Below are positions 20,844 through 29,216 of a stretch of DNA of 64,000 nt, one piece after another (the first letter of the stretch is position 1; each line of letters starts with the position of its first letter). The translations under genes and the position numbers were made by a program. Source of the DNA: Alteromonas sp. KUL49 (GTDB lineage Bacteria > Pseudomonadota > Gammaproteobacteria > Enterobacterales > Alteromonadaceae); contig NZ_BJKL01000004.1 of the NCBI RefSeq assembly GCF_006538345.1, forward strand, positions 248,001 through 312,000, in the 5' to 3' direction. The notes under the pieces are model-generated. The model did no database searches. It was not told where the DNA came from and saw only the letters and a program-made list of their open reading frames with translations.

Positions 20844-21791
20844 GTGCCAGATATGAAGCTCTTCGCAGGTAATGCCGTACCAGAACTTGCCCAGAAAGTC
20901 GCCGATCGCCTATATACTAAACTCGGAAACGCCAGTGTTGGCCGTTTCAGTGATGGCGAAATTGCCGTAGAAATACATGAAAATGTCCGCGGTTCGGACA
21001 CCTTCATCATTCAATCTACATGCGCACCGACCAATGATAACCTGATGGAGCTTATCGTGATGATCGACGCCCTGCGTCGCGCGTCTGCTGGCCGAATCAC
21101 TGCTGTTATTCCGTATTTTGGTTATGCTCGCCAAGACCGCCGAGTGCGCTCAGCTCGTGTACCTATTACCGCAAAAGTTGTGGCTGATTTCCTGTCTAAC
21201 GTCGGTGTAGACCGCGTACTGACTATCGATTTACATGCTGAACAAATTCAAGGTTTCTTTGACGTACCAGTAGATAACGCATTCGGCACACCTATCTTAC
21301 TTGCAGATATGGTACAGCGTCAGTTTGATGATCCGGTTGTAGTATCCCCAGACATTGGTGGTGTTGTGCGTGCCCGCGCAACTGCGAAGCTATTAAACGA
21401 CTCTGATTTAGCGATTATCGATAAGCGTCGTCCAAAGGCTAACGTTGCTCAAGTAATGAACATTATTGGTGATGTGAACGGCCGTGATTGTATTATCGTT
21501 GACGATATGATTGATACTGGTGGTACATTAGCAAAAGCAGCTGAAGCGCTTAAGAGCCATGGTGCTCGTAACGTATACGCTTATGCCACGCACGCTATCT
21601 TTTCGGGTAATGCTGCCAACAACCTCAAAGAATCAGTGATCGATGAAATCATTGTTACCGACTCAATTCCACTAAGCAATGACATGAAAGCCATAGGTAA
21701 AGTAAAACAACTTACCCTTTCAAGCATGCTAGCAGAAACGATTCGCCGTATTAGCAACGAAGAGTCTATCTCTGCGATGTTCGAATACTAA
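20844..21791 (+). CDS. prs: Ribose-phosphate pyrophosphokinase
   Basis: A 315-residue PRPP synthetase that transfers pyrophosphate from ATP to ribose 5-phosphate, feeding nucleotide, histidine and tryptophan synthesis. Motifs: [18 protein letters not shown] near the N terminus, [11 protein letters not shown] for ATP binding, and the PRPP loop [14 protein letters not shown]. The start is GTG at 20844 with GAGGA at good spacing; the protein begins [10 protein letters not shown] like the E. coli enzyme. The lolB-ispE-prs order is conserved, here with a tRNA-Gln inside. Confidence 0.97.
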   Translation: MPDMKLFAGNAVPELAQKVADRLYTKLGNASVGRFSDGEIAVEIHENVRGSDTFIIQSTCAPTNDNLMELIVMIDALRRASAGRITAVIPYFGYARQDRRVRSARVPITAKVVADFLSNVGVDRVLTIDLHAEQIQGFFDVPVDNAFGTPILLADMVQRQFDDPVVVSPDIGGVVRARATAKLLNDSDLAIIDKRRPKANVAQVMNIIGDVNGRDCIIVDDMIDTGGTLAKAAEALKSHGARNVYAYATHAIFSGNAANNLKESVIDEIIVTDSIPLSNDMKAIGKVKQLTLSSMLAETIRRISNEESISAMFEY

Positions 21792-21828
21792 GAACAAAGC
21801 GCAACAGCTTATTCGCCCGTTTTGAGAG

Positions 21829-21921
21829 GGAGCGATGAGCTTTTTATTGTACGCTAGCGGCATTCGTGGGGCTCAGCTTCAGCATCCTTGCCTTAGATGA
21901 CAATAAAAAGCTCATCGCTCC
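21829..21921. repeat. Long inverted repeat, 22-bp perfect arms with 49-nt spacer
   Basis: The left arm (21829-21850, starting GGAGCGATGAGC) is the exact reverse complement of the right arm (21900-21921). A further GAGAG/CTCTC pair extends it outward with a bulge. It lies between prs and a lipoprotein gene and has no coding capacity. No flanking target duplication was seen. It could be a MITE-like or REP-like element or a processing hairpin of the prs transcript. Confidence 0.7.
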
Positions 21922-22068
21922 TTCTCTCGTATTTCTTAGTTATTGTCAGCGAAACTGAATGAACATTAGCTCATTCGTCTCCTTCTAAAACCTCAGCCAT
22001 TATTTGCCTTTATTTTCGTAGAAGATAAAGTTAGGTTACGTTCACAACATTGATAGATGGATTTAACC

Positions 22069-22527
22069 ATGCGAAACAATTCTGCAAAAACACTGATTGC
22101 ATTGATTGCAGTTCCCTTTTTCCTTGTCGGTTGCAATGAAAAAGCCAGTGAAGACGTTGATGAGACGGCATCGTCTTCAGCACCAACTGGTATAGAAGCA
22201 ACACCCGCAGAGCAAACCATTGCGCCAGTAGAAACAGAAAAATCGGATACTTCAGGCATGGCAGAGACAACACTAGTAGGCACCATTATTTACAAAGATG
22301 TTGAAGGTGGCTTTTTTGCATTTATTGATGAGTCAGGCGCACATTATACCCTTCACAATCTTGAATCTGTTCACCAAAAAGACGGATTGATCGTTCGAGT
22401 TTCGGGTACGCCTCAACCAGACATGATGACAATCACCCAATTCGGAACTGTATTTGAAGTGACTAGTGTGGAAGTATTAGACGACAGCGCCGCGAAAAGT
22501 ATTATTCAGAACAATACGATTTTGTAG
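22069..22527 (+). CDS. Putative lipoprotein of unknown function
   Basis: About 152 residues. MRNNSAKTLIALIAVPFFLV then GC gives a lipoprotein signal with lipobox LVGC and a mature N terminus CNEK. A linker rich in Thr, Ala, Glu and Ser (about 27-70) leads to a compact C-terminal domain (about 72-150), predicted mostly beta strand, around TTLVGTIIYKDVEGGFFAFI. This looks like a small barrel or OB-like fold, but I do not recognise a family. An ATG four codons upstream (22057) is the alternative start. A terminator follows, so it is probably a single gene. Confidence 0.7.
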   Translation: MRNNSAKTLIALIAVPFFLVGCNEKASEDVDETASSSAPTGIEATPAEQTIAPVETEKSDTSGMAETTLVGTIIYKDVEGGFFAFIDESGAHYTLHNLESVHQKDGLIVRVSGTPQPDMMTITQFGTVFEVTSVEVLDDSAAKSIIQNNTIL

Positions 22528-22579
22528 TTCAAACCAACAGTATAACGTTTGTAACTGCGGTGCTATGGTGTTAGAATTC

Positions 22580-22612
22580 GCCGCCCTCAAATTTTGAGTG
22601 GCGGCTTTTTGC
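22580..22612 (+). terminator. Rho-independent terminator after the lipoprotein gene
   Basis: GCCGCC and CTCAAA pair with TTTGAG and GGCGGC (one bulged T on the right side), then CTTTTTGCTTTTTT. It separates the lipoprotein gene from rplY. Confidence 0.85.
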
Positions 22613-22697
22613 TTTTTTAAGCAGTTGAAAAGCCCGATAGCGTAGGTTTTGGTCGCAAAAATCTACAAATTACATTTTATTATTTTGGAGACAGTCA

Positions 22698-23321
22698 ATG
22701 TCTGAAGCAATTTTTACCTTGGACGCTACCGTTCGTTCTGACCTAGGGAAAGGTGCGAGCCGCCGCCTACGTCGCGAAGACAAGCTTCCTGGTATCATCT
22801 ACGGTGGCGAAGAAGCGCCTGTATCAATCACCCTTGCTCATAACAAGGTTTTCCAAGCTTCTGAATTTGAAGCATTCTACTCACACGTTCTTACGCTTAA
22901 TGTAGACGGTCAGTCTGTAGAAGTTTTGGTTAAAGACATGCAGCGTCACCCGTTCAAGCCAAAAATCATGCACGTAGATTTCCAACGTGTAGTTGCTGGC
23001 CACAAAGTACACACTAACGTGCCTCTACACTTCATCAACGAAGATAGCTCTGCTGCAATCAAGGCAGGCGGTGTTGCAGAACACCACGCTACTGAAGTTG
23101 AAGTAACTTGTCTTCCAGCTGCACTTCCTGAGTTCATCGAAGTAGACATGGCTAACGTTGAATTAGGTCAAACTCTTCACCTTTCTGACCTAGCACTTCC
23201 AGAAGGCGTTTCTTCTGTTGAGCTAGCAAAAGACGACGAGTCACACGACCTAGCTGTTGTTACTGTTAAGGCGCCTAAAGGTGCTGCTTCTGACGAAAGC
23301 GAAGAAGCAACTGAGGAATAA
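22698..23321 (+). CDS. rplY: 50S ribosomal protein L25/general stress protein Ctc
   Basis: A 207-residue protein. The N-terminal L25 domain (about 1-95), beginning [20 protein letters not shown], binds 5S rRNA. A second TL5-type beta domain (about 100-190) and an acidic tail make it the long CTC form rather than the short E. coli L25 of about 94 residues. A TTGGAGA ribosome site precedes the ATG. It is followed 5 bp later by pth, whose ribosome site lies in the end of this gene. Confidence 0.95.
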   Translation: MSEAIFTLDATVRSDLGKGASRRLRREDKLPGIIYGGEEAPVSITLAHNKVFQASEFEAFYSHVLTLNVDGQSVEVLVKDMQRHPFKPKIMHVDFQRVVAGHKVHTNVPLHFINEDSSAAIKAGGVAEHHATEVEVTCLPAALPEFIEVDMANVELGQTLHLSDLALPEGVSSVELAKDDESHDLAVVTVKAPKGAASDESEEATEE

Positions 23322-23326
23322 TCAGC

Positions 23327-23908
23327 TTGTCTGATATTCGTCTTATCGTGGGTCTGGGTAATCCAGGCCCCGAATATGATAATACCCGACACAACGCCGG
23401 AGAATGGTATCTCAACCAACTGGCGAGCACCTACAACACTCCACTAAAACCCGAATCTAAGTTCTTTGGTAAAACTGCAAGAATCACCATTGCAGGTCAC
23501 GATATTCGCTTGCTCTACCCTACTACTTTTATGAACAAAAGCGGTCAAGGCGTTGCTGCGCTCGCGAACTTCTACCGAATTGAACCAGAACAGATCCTAG
23601 TTGCCTTCGATGAACTGGATTTACCACCGGGAGTGGCAAAATTTAAGGTAGGTGGCAGCTCTAGCCAGAACGGCGTTAGAGACATTGTGTCAAAACTGGG
23701 TAACAATAAGAATTTCTTGCGCTTGCGCATAGGTATTGGGCACCCTGGCCACAAAAGCCGAGTTACCGGCCATGTATTAGGTAAACCGCCCGCAGATGAA
23801 AAAGAGGCCATTGACAGTGCCATTGACGAAGCAGTTCGTTGTACAGAAATACTGTTGAAGGGCGACCTAAAGCAAGCACAAAACCGGCTACATTCCCACA
23901 AAGGGTAG
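23327..23908 (+). CDS. pth: Peptidyl-tRNA hydrolase
   Basis: A 193-residue enzyme that frees tRNA from peptidyl-tRNA dropped by stalled ribosomes. It starts with TTG at 23327, with GAGGA inside the end of rplY. Expected catalytic and binding residues are present at N12, H22, N70, D95 and N115. The loop before N115 is unusual: it reads [10 protein letters not shown] where the E. coli enzyme has a glycine/histidine loop (GGGHGGHNG), one residue longer; the histidine next to the asparagine is Gln114 here, and HDELD reads FDELD. Otherwise the protein is complete. ychF follows after 37 bp, as in many proteobacteria. Confidence 0.93.
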   Translation: MSDIRLIVGLGNPGPEYDNTRHNAGEWYLNQLASTYNTPLKPESKFFGKTARITIAGHDIRLLYPTTFMNKSGQGVAALANFYRIEPEQILVAFDELDLPPGVAKFKVGGSSSQNGVRDIVSKLGNNKNFLRLRIGIGHPGHKSRVTGHVLGKPPADEKEAIDSAIDEAVRCTEILLKGDLKQAQNRLHSHKG

Positions 23909-23945
23909 CCTTTACAGAATAACCTTCTAACAAGGATCCACGACC

Positions 23946-25037
23946 ATGGGTTTTAAATGCGGTATCGTAGGCTTGCCAAATGTGGGTAAGTCCACATTGT
24001 TTAATGCGCTGACTAAAGCGGGCATTGAAGCAGCTAACTTTCCTTTTTGTACCATCGAGCCTAACACTGGCGTAGTGCCTGTTCCAGACCTACGTTTGGA
24101 CAAATTAGCCGCTATTGTAAGCCCAGAAAAAGTGATTCCCACCACCATGGAGTTTGTGGATATTGCGGGTCTGGTAGAAGGCGCTTCAAAGGGCGAAGGC
24201 CTAGGTAACAAGTTCCTCGCTAACATTCGCGAAACCGATGCCATCGGACACGTGGTGCGTTGCTTTGATGACGAAAACATTGTTCACGTTGCAGGTAAAG
24301 TAAGCCCGCAGGACGATATTGATGTCATCAATACTGAGCTTGCACTTGCTGATCTAGAGACCACAGAAAAGGCTCTCATTCGCGTAGCTAAGCGCGCTAA
24401 AGGCGGTGATGCCGATGCCAAGTACGAACTTAAAGTGCTTGAAAAGATCAAGCCACACCTTGATGAAGGCAAGTTACTCCGCTCTGTAGAGCTTAGCCCT
24501 GAAGAATTGGCAGCCATCAGCTACATGAACATGCTCACACTTAAGCCAACCATGTATGTTGCAAACGTCAACGAAGACGGTTTTGAAAACAACCCCTACT
24601 TAGACAAAGTCAAAGAAATTGCAGCGCAAGAAAACGCTGTGGTTGTTGCGGTATGTGCTGCAATTGAATCAGAAATTGCTGAACTTGACGACGAAGAACG
24701 TGACGAATTCATGGAAGATATGGGCCTTGAAGAACCAGGCCTTAATCGTGTTATTCGCGCAGGTTACAACCTACTTACGCTAAAAACCTACTTTACGGCA
24801 GGTGTAAAAGAAGTACGTGCATGGACCTTCCCTGACGGTTCAACCGCACCTCAGGCAGCAGGTAAAATACACACCGACTTTGAAAAAGGCTTTATTCGCG
24901 CAGAAATCGTTGGCTACGACCATTATGTTGAGTTCAACGGTGAACAAGGCGCTAAAGACGCTGGTAAGTGGCGTTTAGAAGGTAAAGATTACATTGTACA
25001 AGACGGTGATGTCATTCATTTCCGCTTTAACGTGTAA
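23946..25037 (+). CDS. ychF: Redox-regulated ATPase YchF
   Basis: A 363-residue Obg-family P-loop protein that prefers ATP to GTP and binds ribosomes; it is linked to oxidative stress response and translation in E. coli. The Walker A motif is [16 protein letters not shown]3 lies at [20 protein letters not shown], and the C-terminal TGS domain starts around [25 protein letters not shown] precedes the ATG. It follows pth and ends at a bidirectional terminator. Confidence 0.96.
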   Translation: MGFKCGIVGLPNVGKSTLFNALTKAGIEAANFPFCTIEPNTGVVPVPDLRLDKLAAIVSPEKVIPTTMEFVDIAGLVEGASKGEGLGNKFLANIRETDAIGHVVRCFDDENIVHVAGKVSPQDDIDVINTELALADLETTEKALIRVAKRAKGGDADAKYELKVLEKIKPHLDEGKLLRSVELSPEELAAISYMNMLTLKPTMYVANVNEDGFENNPYLDKVKEIAAQENAVVVAVCAAIESEIAELDDEERDEFMEDMGLEEPGLNRVIRAGYNLLTLKTYFTAGVKEVRAWTFPDGSTAPQAAGKIHTDFEKGFIRAEIVGYDHYVEFNGEQGAKDAGKWRLEGKDYIVQDGDVIHFRFNV

Positions 25038-25054
25038 CTCGCCAATTATCGTTA

Positions 25055-25085
25055 AAAAATCCCAGCCTTAGCTGGGATTTTTTTA
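25055..25085. terminator. Bidirectional terminator between ychF and the SGNH esterase gene
   Basis: AAAAATCCCAGC, loop CTTA, GCTGGGATTTTTTT. The stem has A and T tracts on both sides and lies between convergent genes, so it can serve both. Confidence 0.9.
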
Positions 25086-25095
25086 AAAGGTAAAC

Positions 25096-26205
25096 CTACC
25101 AGCCCATCACTGTTTTTAGTATTGAGGTTAGCTTCTCGGCATTTTGATGGTGCTGAGCAACTCTTGGATGCGCACCGTATCCATTAAACTCAAAGACAGT
25201 CGTATAGATGCGCGTGCTATCTCCCTCGTTATCTGGTGATACTTTTATCTTATTGACTGCATTATCAATATATCCGGGCCAACGCTCATCGCGAGAAGCG
25301 TCCATACTTCCTATAGCACATACAAAGGTTGCATCAGGGTGCAGTCGCATCAGCTCTCGAATAAATGCTTCATAGGCGTTCTGAATTTCCTGAGGTGTTG
25401 CCAACAACTTTCGCTCATTTTCAATAAGCCACTTATCGTTCTGTCCCAAATTAACCACCACGACATGAGGTTGCCATTGTTCAAAATCCCATGTTGAATC
25501 ATTATTACTCTCGCCAGTCAGTTGGTCGTAATACTCAGGCATAATGAAATCAAACCAACTCACCATAAAGCCGATACCGCTCTTAGCGATAGAGTGAAAC
25601 TCAGCGTCGAGATTTCGGGCTGTGATCGCAGCATAAGACAGGTAGTGATTCTTCTCTGAGGCTAAATTATCCCGATTATTATCAGCAGCCTCATTGCCCA
25701 TACCCACAGTAATCGAATCACCATAAAAAAGGATCCTCCTCCTTGATACTAGAGCACTGTCTAAAAGTACTTCTTCACTATCAAGAGCAACACCATGGAA
25801 AAACGTACCGCCCTCTGCCCCTTCCGTTCTTTTAAAGAGTGTTACAGAGGAAACATCAGTGTTTATTGCATAGCTGATGTCGTATTGATGCCGTCCTTTC
25901 TTCGTATTCAACACTAAAGGAAAGTCCTGATTGTCATTAATAATCACATTGAAGTAGTTGTTACCCGTATCATCATCTAAATCGAGCACTAGTTTGCGCC
26001 CTGAAAACGAAAACGACACACTGGTTCCAGGCCATGTTAAATAAGCACTTTCTTGATTAAAGCTTATTCTCCCACTGTATCTAAACTCATCACTATTTGA
26101 AGAGTAATTACCATTTGGATTAAGCGCATTCGCATGAAAACTCAGCAACATCAGTATTGTGCTGAGTACCTTAGACACCTTGATGTTTTGTAGTAATCTA
26201 TTCAC
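25096..26205 (-). CDS. Secreted SGNH-fold esterase, carbohydrate esterase family 2-like
   Basis: A 369-residue protein with a signal peptide ending around SFHANA. An N-terminal beta-sandwich domain (about 36-145; FRYSGRISFNQESAYLTWPG) is followed by an SGNH hydrolase domain. The blocks are FYGDSITVG (nucleophile Ser164), VVVNLGQND (block III Asn) and GAHPR (catalytic His). This two-domain plan is that of CE2 acetyl esterases, which remove acetyl groups from xylan or other glycans; the substrate here is not known. It would act in the periplasm or outside. Convergent with ychF, divergent from the cyclophilin gene. Confidence 0.82.
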   Translation of the reverse strand: MNRLLQNIKVSKVLSTILMLLSFHANALNPNGNYSSNSDEFRYSGRISFNQESAYLTWPGTSVSFSFSGRKLVLDLDDDTGNNYFNVIINDNQDFPLVLNTKKGRHQYDISYAINTDVSSVTLFKRTEGAEGGTFFHGVALDSEEVLLDSALVSRRRILFYGDSITVGMGNEAADNNRDNLASEKNHYLSYAAITARNLDAEFHSIAKSGIGFMVSWFDFIMPEYYDQLTGESNNDSTWDFEQWQPHVVVVNLGQNDKWLIENERKLLATPQEIQNAYEAFIRELMRLHPDATFVCAIGSMDASRDERWPGYIDNAVNKIKVSPDNEGDSTRIYTTVFEFNGYGAHPRVAQHHQNAEKLTSILKTVMGW

Positions 26206-26276
26206 AGTAATCCTTATAACGATTGTACATGGCTTTTCAAAGGCCCTTTTCCATCAACAAAGATAACGAAAATTAT

Positions 26277-27119
26277 ATGATGAAGTCGACATTAATAACG
26301 CTGATGCTACTCGTTGCTGTAAAAAGCGGAGCACAAGAACAGAACATTGATCAACATTGGTACTCTGTGCCCAATGAGGATTTGATTACACTTGAAACCC
26401 TAGAAGGCAACGTAGTTTTTGCTCTTTCAGAACGACTGGCCCCGAAACATGTGCAGCGTTTTAAAGCACTGACGGCTCAAGGCTTCTTTAACGACCAATT
26501 TTTTTACCGAGTAGTCGACGGATTTGTTGCTCAAGGCGGAAGTAACGGCAATCACTCAGAAGACACAAGAAATTCTGGGACACTAGACGCAGAATTCGTC
26601 GTTAAGCCGTCAAAAGACGTCGTGGTGATAGAACATAACGATATGTTCGCACCCGCAACAGGCTTTTTAGTTGGCTTTCCCGTTGGCTTAGATACCGAGC
26701 GTAACGAAATGTGGGGTTTACACTGCCCTGGCACGGTCGCTTTTGCTCGAGATGTTGCTAAAGACACAGCAAGCACAGAATTTTATGCGGTAATAGGGCA
26801 AGCACCCCGCCATCTGGACAGAAACATGTCGGTGATAGGTAAAGTAGTAAGCGGTATGCCTGTGTTGCAAAGCCTATTACGTGGCAATATGGAAAATGCT
26901 GGCGTGTTGGATGTAATGGAAGAGAAAAATAAAATCATTTCAGCCACTATAGGTGCCGATCGCCCTATTTTCATCCAAAAAACCAGTCACCCTGAGTATG
27001 AAAAACGAATAAATACGGGTAGAAATCTAGATAACCCATTTTTTCACGACAATATTTTCGGCCCAAGAGCCATTGATGTGTGTTATCACCAACTCAAAGT
27101 TACCTCAACACCTTGGTAG
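26277..27119 (+). CDS. Periplasmic cyclophilin-type peptidyl-prolyl isomerase
   Basis: About 280 residues. The frame opens upstream (26223), but ATG-ATG at 26277 gives a signal peptide (MMKSTLITLMLLVAVKSGAQ), so that start is preferred although the ribosome site is weak. The cyclophilin core runs over about 35-205: ITLETLEGNVVFAL, FYRVVDGFVAQGGSNG (the Arg and Gln of the active site) and GTVAFARD. It should catalyse proline isomerisation in exported proteins. The C-terminal 60 residues are an extension without a motif I know. Divergent from the SGNH esterase. Confidence 0.85.
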   Translation: MMKSTLITLMLLVAVKSGAQEQNIDQHWYSVPNEDLITLETLEGNVVFALSERLAPKHVQRFKALTAQGFFNDQFFYRVVDGFVAQGGSNGNHSEDTRNSGTLDAEFVVKPSKDVVVIEHNDMFAPATGFLVGFPVGLDTERNEMWGLHCPGTVAFARDVAKDTASTEFYAVIGQAPRHLDRNMSVIGKVVSGMPVLQSLLRGNMENAGVLDVMEEKNKIISATIGADRPIFIQKTSHPEYEKRINTGRNLDNPFFHDNIFGPRAIDVCYHQLKVTSTPW

Positions 27120-27226
27120 CAATGCCTTTATTTTGCCAATTATGTTCAATTTAAACCCAGTTTGCTGATAAATACGACTGCAAAGAACAGATATTGAGCA
27201 CTTAGAAAAAGTTAGTAAAAAAGGGG

Positions 27227-27255
27227 TTGACGGTGCGCATTCATATCAGCATAAT
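27227..27255 (+). promoter_or_regulatory. Sigma-70 promoter of the tRNA cluster
   Basis: TTGACG at 27227-27232, a 17-bp spacer, and CATAAT at 27250-27255. The GC-rich stretch ACGCGCC follows, resembling the discriminator of growth-rate-controlled stable RNA promoters. tRNA-Met begins 39 bp downstream. Confidence 0.85.
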
Positions 27256-27294
27256 ACGCGCCACTTCCTGAGAGGGAAAAGAAAAAAACCCGGA

Positions 27295-27371
27295 GGCTAT
27301 GTAGCTCAGTTGGTTAGAGCACATCACTCATAATGATGGGGTCGCAAGTTCGAATCTCGCCATAGCCACCA
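27295..27371 (+). tRNA. tRNA-Met, elongator (anticodon CAT)
   Basis: 77 nt including CCA. Acceptor arms GGCTATG and CATAGCC pair; the anticodon stem CATCA/TGATG closes CTCATAA with anticodon CAT. The body is close to E. coli elongator tRNA-Met, and the first acceptor pair is matched, unlike initiator tRNA. First in a three-tRNA cluster. Confidence 0.96.
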
Positions 27372-27407
27372 CTCTTTTTTTACACTCTTAAAGGAAAGTC
27401 TGACTGC

Positions 27408-27492
27408 GCGGAAGTGGTGGAATTGGTAGACACGCTGGATTTAGGTTCCAGTGCTTCACGGCGTGAGAGTTCAAGTCTCTCCTTCCGCACCA
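27408..27492 (+). tRNA. tRNA-Leu (anticodon TAG)
   Basis: 85 nt including CCA, with the long variable arm of class II tRNAs. Acceptor arms GCGGAAG and CTTCCGC pair; the anticodon stem CTGGA/TCCAG closes TTTAGGT with anticodon TAG at 27442-27444. Confidence 0.96.
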
Positions 27493-27496
27493 TTAT

Positions 27497-27572
27497 TGGG
27501 GTATAGCCAAGTTGGTAAGGCAGCGGGTTTTGATCCCGCCATTCATAGGTTCGAGTCCTGTTACCCCAGCCA
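27497..27572 (+). tRNA. tRNA-Gln (anticodon TTG), second copy
   Basis: 76 nt including CCA, 4 bp after tRNA-Leu. It differs from the copy at 20735 in only two bases, which form one T-stem pair (A-T here, G-C there), so the stem is kept. Confidence 0.97.
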
Positions 27573-27580
27573 TATTCAAG

Positions 27581-27606
27581 AAACCGGTCTTATGACCGGT
27601 TTTTTA
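27581..27606 (+). terminator. Rho-independent terminator of the tRNA cluster
   Basis: AAACCGGTC, loop TTAT, GACCGGTTTTTT, starting 8 bp after the tRNA-Gln CCA end. Confidence 0.92.
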
Positions 27607-27741
27607 CTTTCTACCGACCTTTAATTTTAATCACTTCAATCTTTCCCCCTCCGTGATAGTATAAAGCCATACACAATAATAAAAATATGCCTACTACCCG
27701 CTATTCAGCGCGACTATAAATAAAACAACAAGGGAATTTCT

Positions 27742-29145
27742 GTGATCAACGACATTGTATCGGCCGTCAATAATGTGCTTTGGGGCAACGGCCAGGTTCT
27801 TATTTTCATGCTTATCGCCTGTGGTGTCTGGTTTACCGTTAAGCTCGGTGGTGTCCAAATACGCCATTTCGGTCATATGTTTACCCTACTCAAAGGTAGT
27901 AACAAATCATCAAGTGAGGGCATTAGTGCATTTCAGGCATTGTGTACTAGTTTGTCTGCACGAGTGGGCACAGGAAACTTGGCTGGTGTCGCCGTGGCAA
28001 TATCTCTGGGCGGTTCTGGTGCTATTTTTTGGATGTGGATGATTGCACTTTTAGGCATGGCCACCGGCTTTGCTGAAAGTGTTTTAGGCCAACTTTATAA
28101 AGTTAAAGATGAAAACGGCGAGTTTCGTGGTGGGCCAGCCTATTATATAAAACAAGGTTTGAACAAAACATGGCTCGCAGTAGCGTTTTCACTGTTTTTG
28201 TTTTTTGGCTACGGATTCGTGTTCAGTGCGGTACAAGCCAACACCATTACAGATGCACTGAATAATGCGTATCAATTCCCCAGTGAATATACCGGTATTG
28301 TGATCATTGTAATGGCTGCACTTATCGTAGTTGGCGGCTTGCGAGGCATTGCGCGATTTGCTGAATACGTGGTGCCGTTCATGGCTGTGGGTTATGTTTC
28401 AGTGGCGTTGGTCATTACCGTGCTAAACATAGATTTACTCCCCGCCATGCTACTAGATATTGTTAAATCTGCGTTCGGTCTTCAAGAGGCCGGTGCAGGC
28501 GCATTGGGAGCGGCGATAAAGAACGGTATTCAGCGAGGGCTATACTCTAATGAAGCTGGTAGCGGCTCAGTTCCCCATGCTGCTGCAAGTGCGGTTCCCT
28601 ACCCTAACCACCCAGTCTCGCAAGGGTATGTACAAATGCTGGGGGTATTCATTGACACTATGATCCTATGTACGGCCACTGCATTCATCATCCTTCTTGC
28701 TGGCGGCTCTAGCTCTGATCAAATGGAAGGTATTCGTCTTACTCAAGAAGCCATGAGTAGTCATTTAGGCACTGGCGGCACTGACTTTGTTGCAGCAGCA
28801 ATCAGCTTATTTGCATTTACCTCAGTGGTTGCTAACTACGCCTATGGCGAGAGTAACCTGCACATGTTTAAACTGGACAACCGTGCTGGTCGCGCTGCCT
28901 ATACTATCGGTTACCTCGCAATGATTTATTGGGGTGCGCAAGCAGCCCTACCTCAAGTGTGGGCAATGGCAGACATGGCGCTAGGATTAATGACGGTCAT
29001 TAACATCATTGCCATTGTATGGATGACACCTACGATTGTATCAATCAGCAAAGACTACTTTACAAAGCATGATAAGGGTGAAAAACCTGAGTACAAAACT
29101 GGCGACTGTGAAATTCAAGGTAAGTCAGAAGAAGGTATTTGGTAA
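27742..29145 (+). CDS. Sodium:alanine symporter family (AGCS) transporter
   Basis: A 467-residue inner-membrane protein with about ten hydrophobic helices. LSARVGTGNLAGVAVAIS is the AGCS signature, and SNEAGSGSVPHAAA and GGLRGIARFAE are family motifs. Members carry alanine or glycine into the cell with sodium or protons. The start is GTG at 27742 with AAGGGA at good spacing. It stands alone between the tRNA terminator and its own terminator. The substrate is inferred from the family only. Confidence 0.92.
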   Translation: MINDIVSAVNNVLWGNGQVLIFMLIACGVWFTVKLGGVQIRHFGHMFTLLKGSNKSSSEGISAFQALCTSLSARVGTGNLAGVAVAISLGGSGAIFWMWMIALLGMATGFAESVLGQLYKVKDENGEFRGGPAYYIKQGLNKTWLAVAFSLFLFFGYGFVFSAVQANTITDALNNAYQFPSEYTGIVIIVMAALIVVGGLRGIARFAEYVVPFMAVGYVSVALVITVLNIDLLPAMLLDIVKSAFGLQEAGAGALGAAIKNGIQRGLYSNEAGSGSVPHAAASAVPYPNHPVSQGYVQMLGVFIDTMILCTATAFIILLAGGSSSDQMEGIRLTQEAMSSHLGTGGTDFVAAAISLFAFTSVVANYAYGESNLHMFKLDNRAGRAAYTIGYLAMIYWGAQAALPQVWAMADMALGLMTVINIIAIVWMTPTIVSISKDYFTKHDKGEKPEYKTGDCEIQGKSEEGIW

Positions 29146-29164
29146 GCCATTGGCGCTTAATGAT

Positions 29165-29208
29165 AAGCAACACACTTTTCGGCGTGCAGTAAAAAGTGTG
29201 TTGCTTTT
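29165..29208 (+). terminator. Terminator of the AGCS symporter gene
   Basis: AAGCAACACACTTTT pairs perfectly with AAAAGTGTGTTGCTT over 15 bp with a 12-nt loop and ends in TTTT. It lies between convergent genes. Confidence 0.8.
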
Positions 29209-29216
29209 CCGTACAA

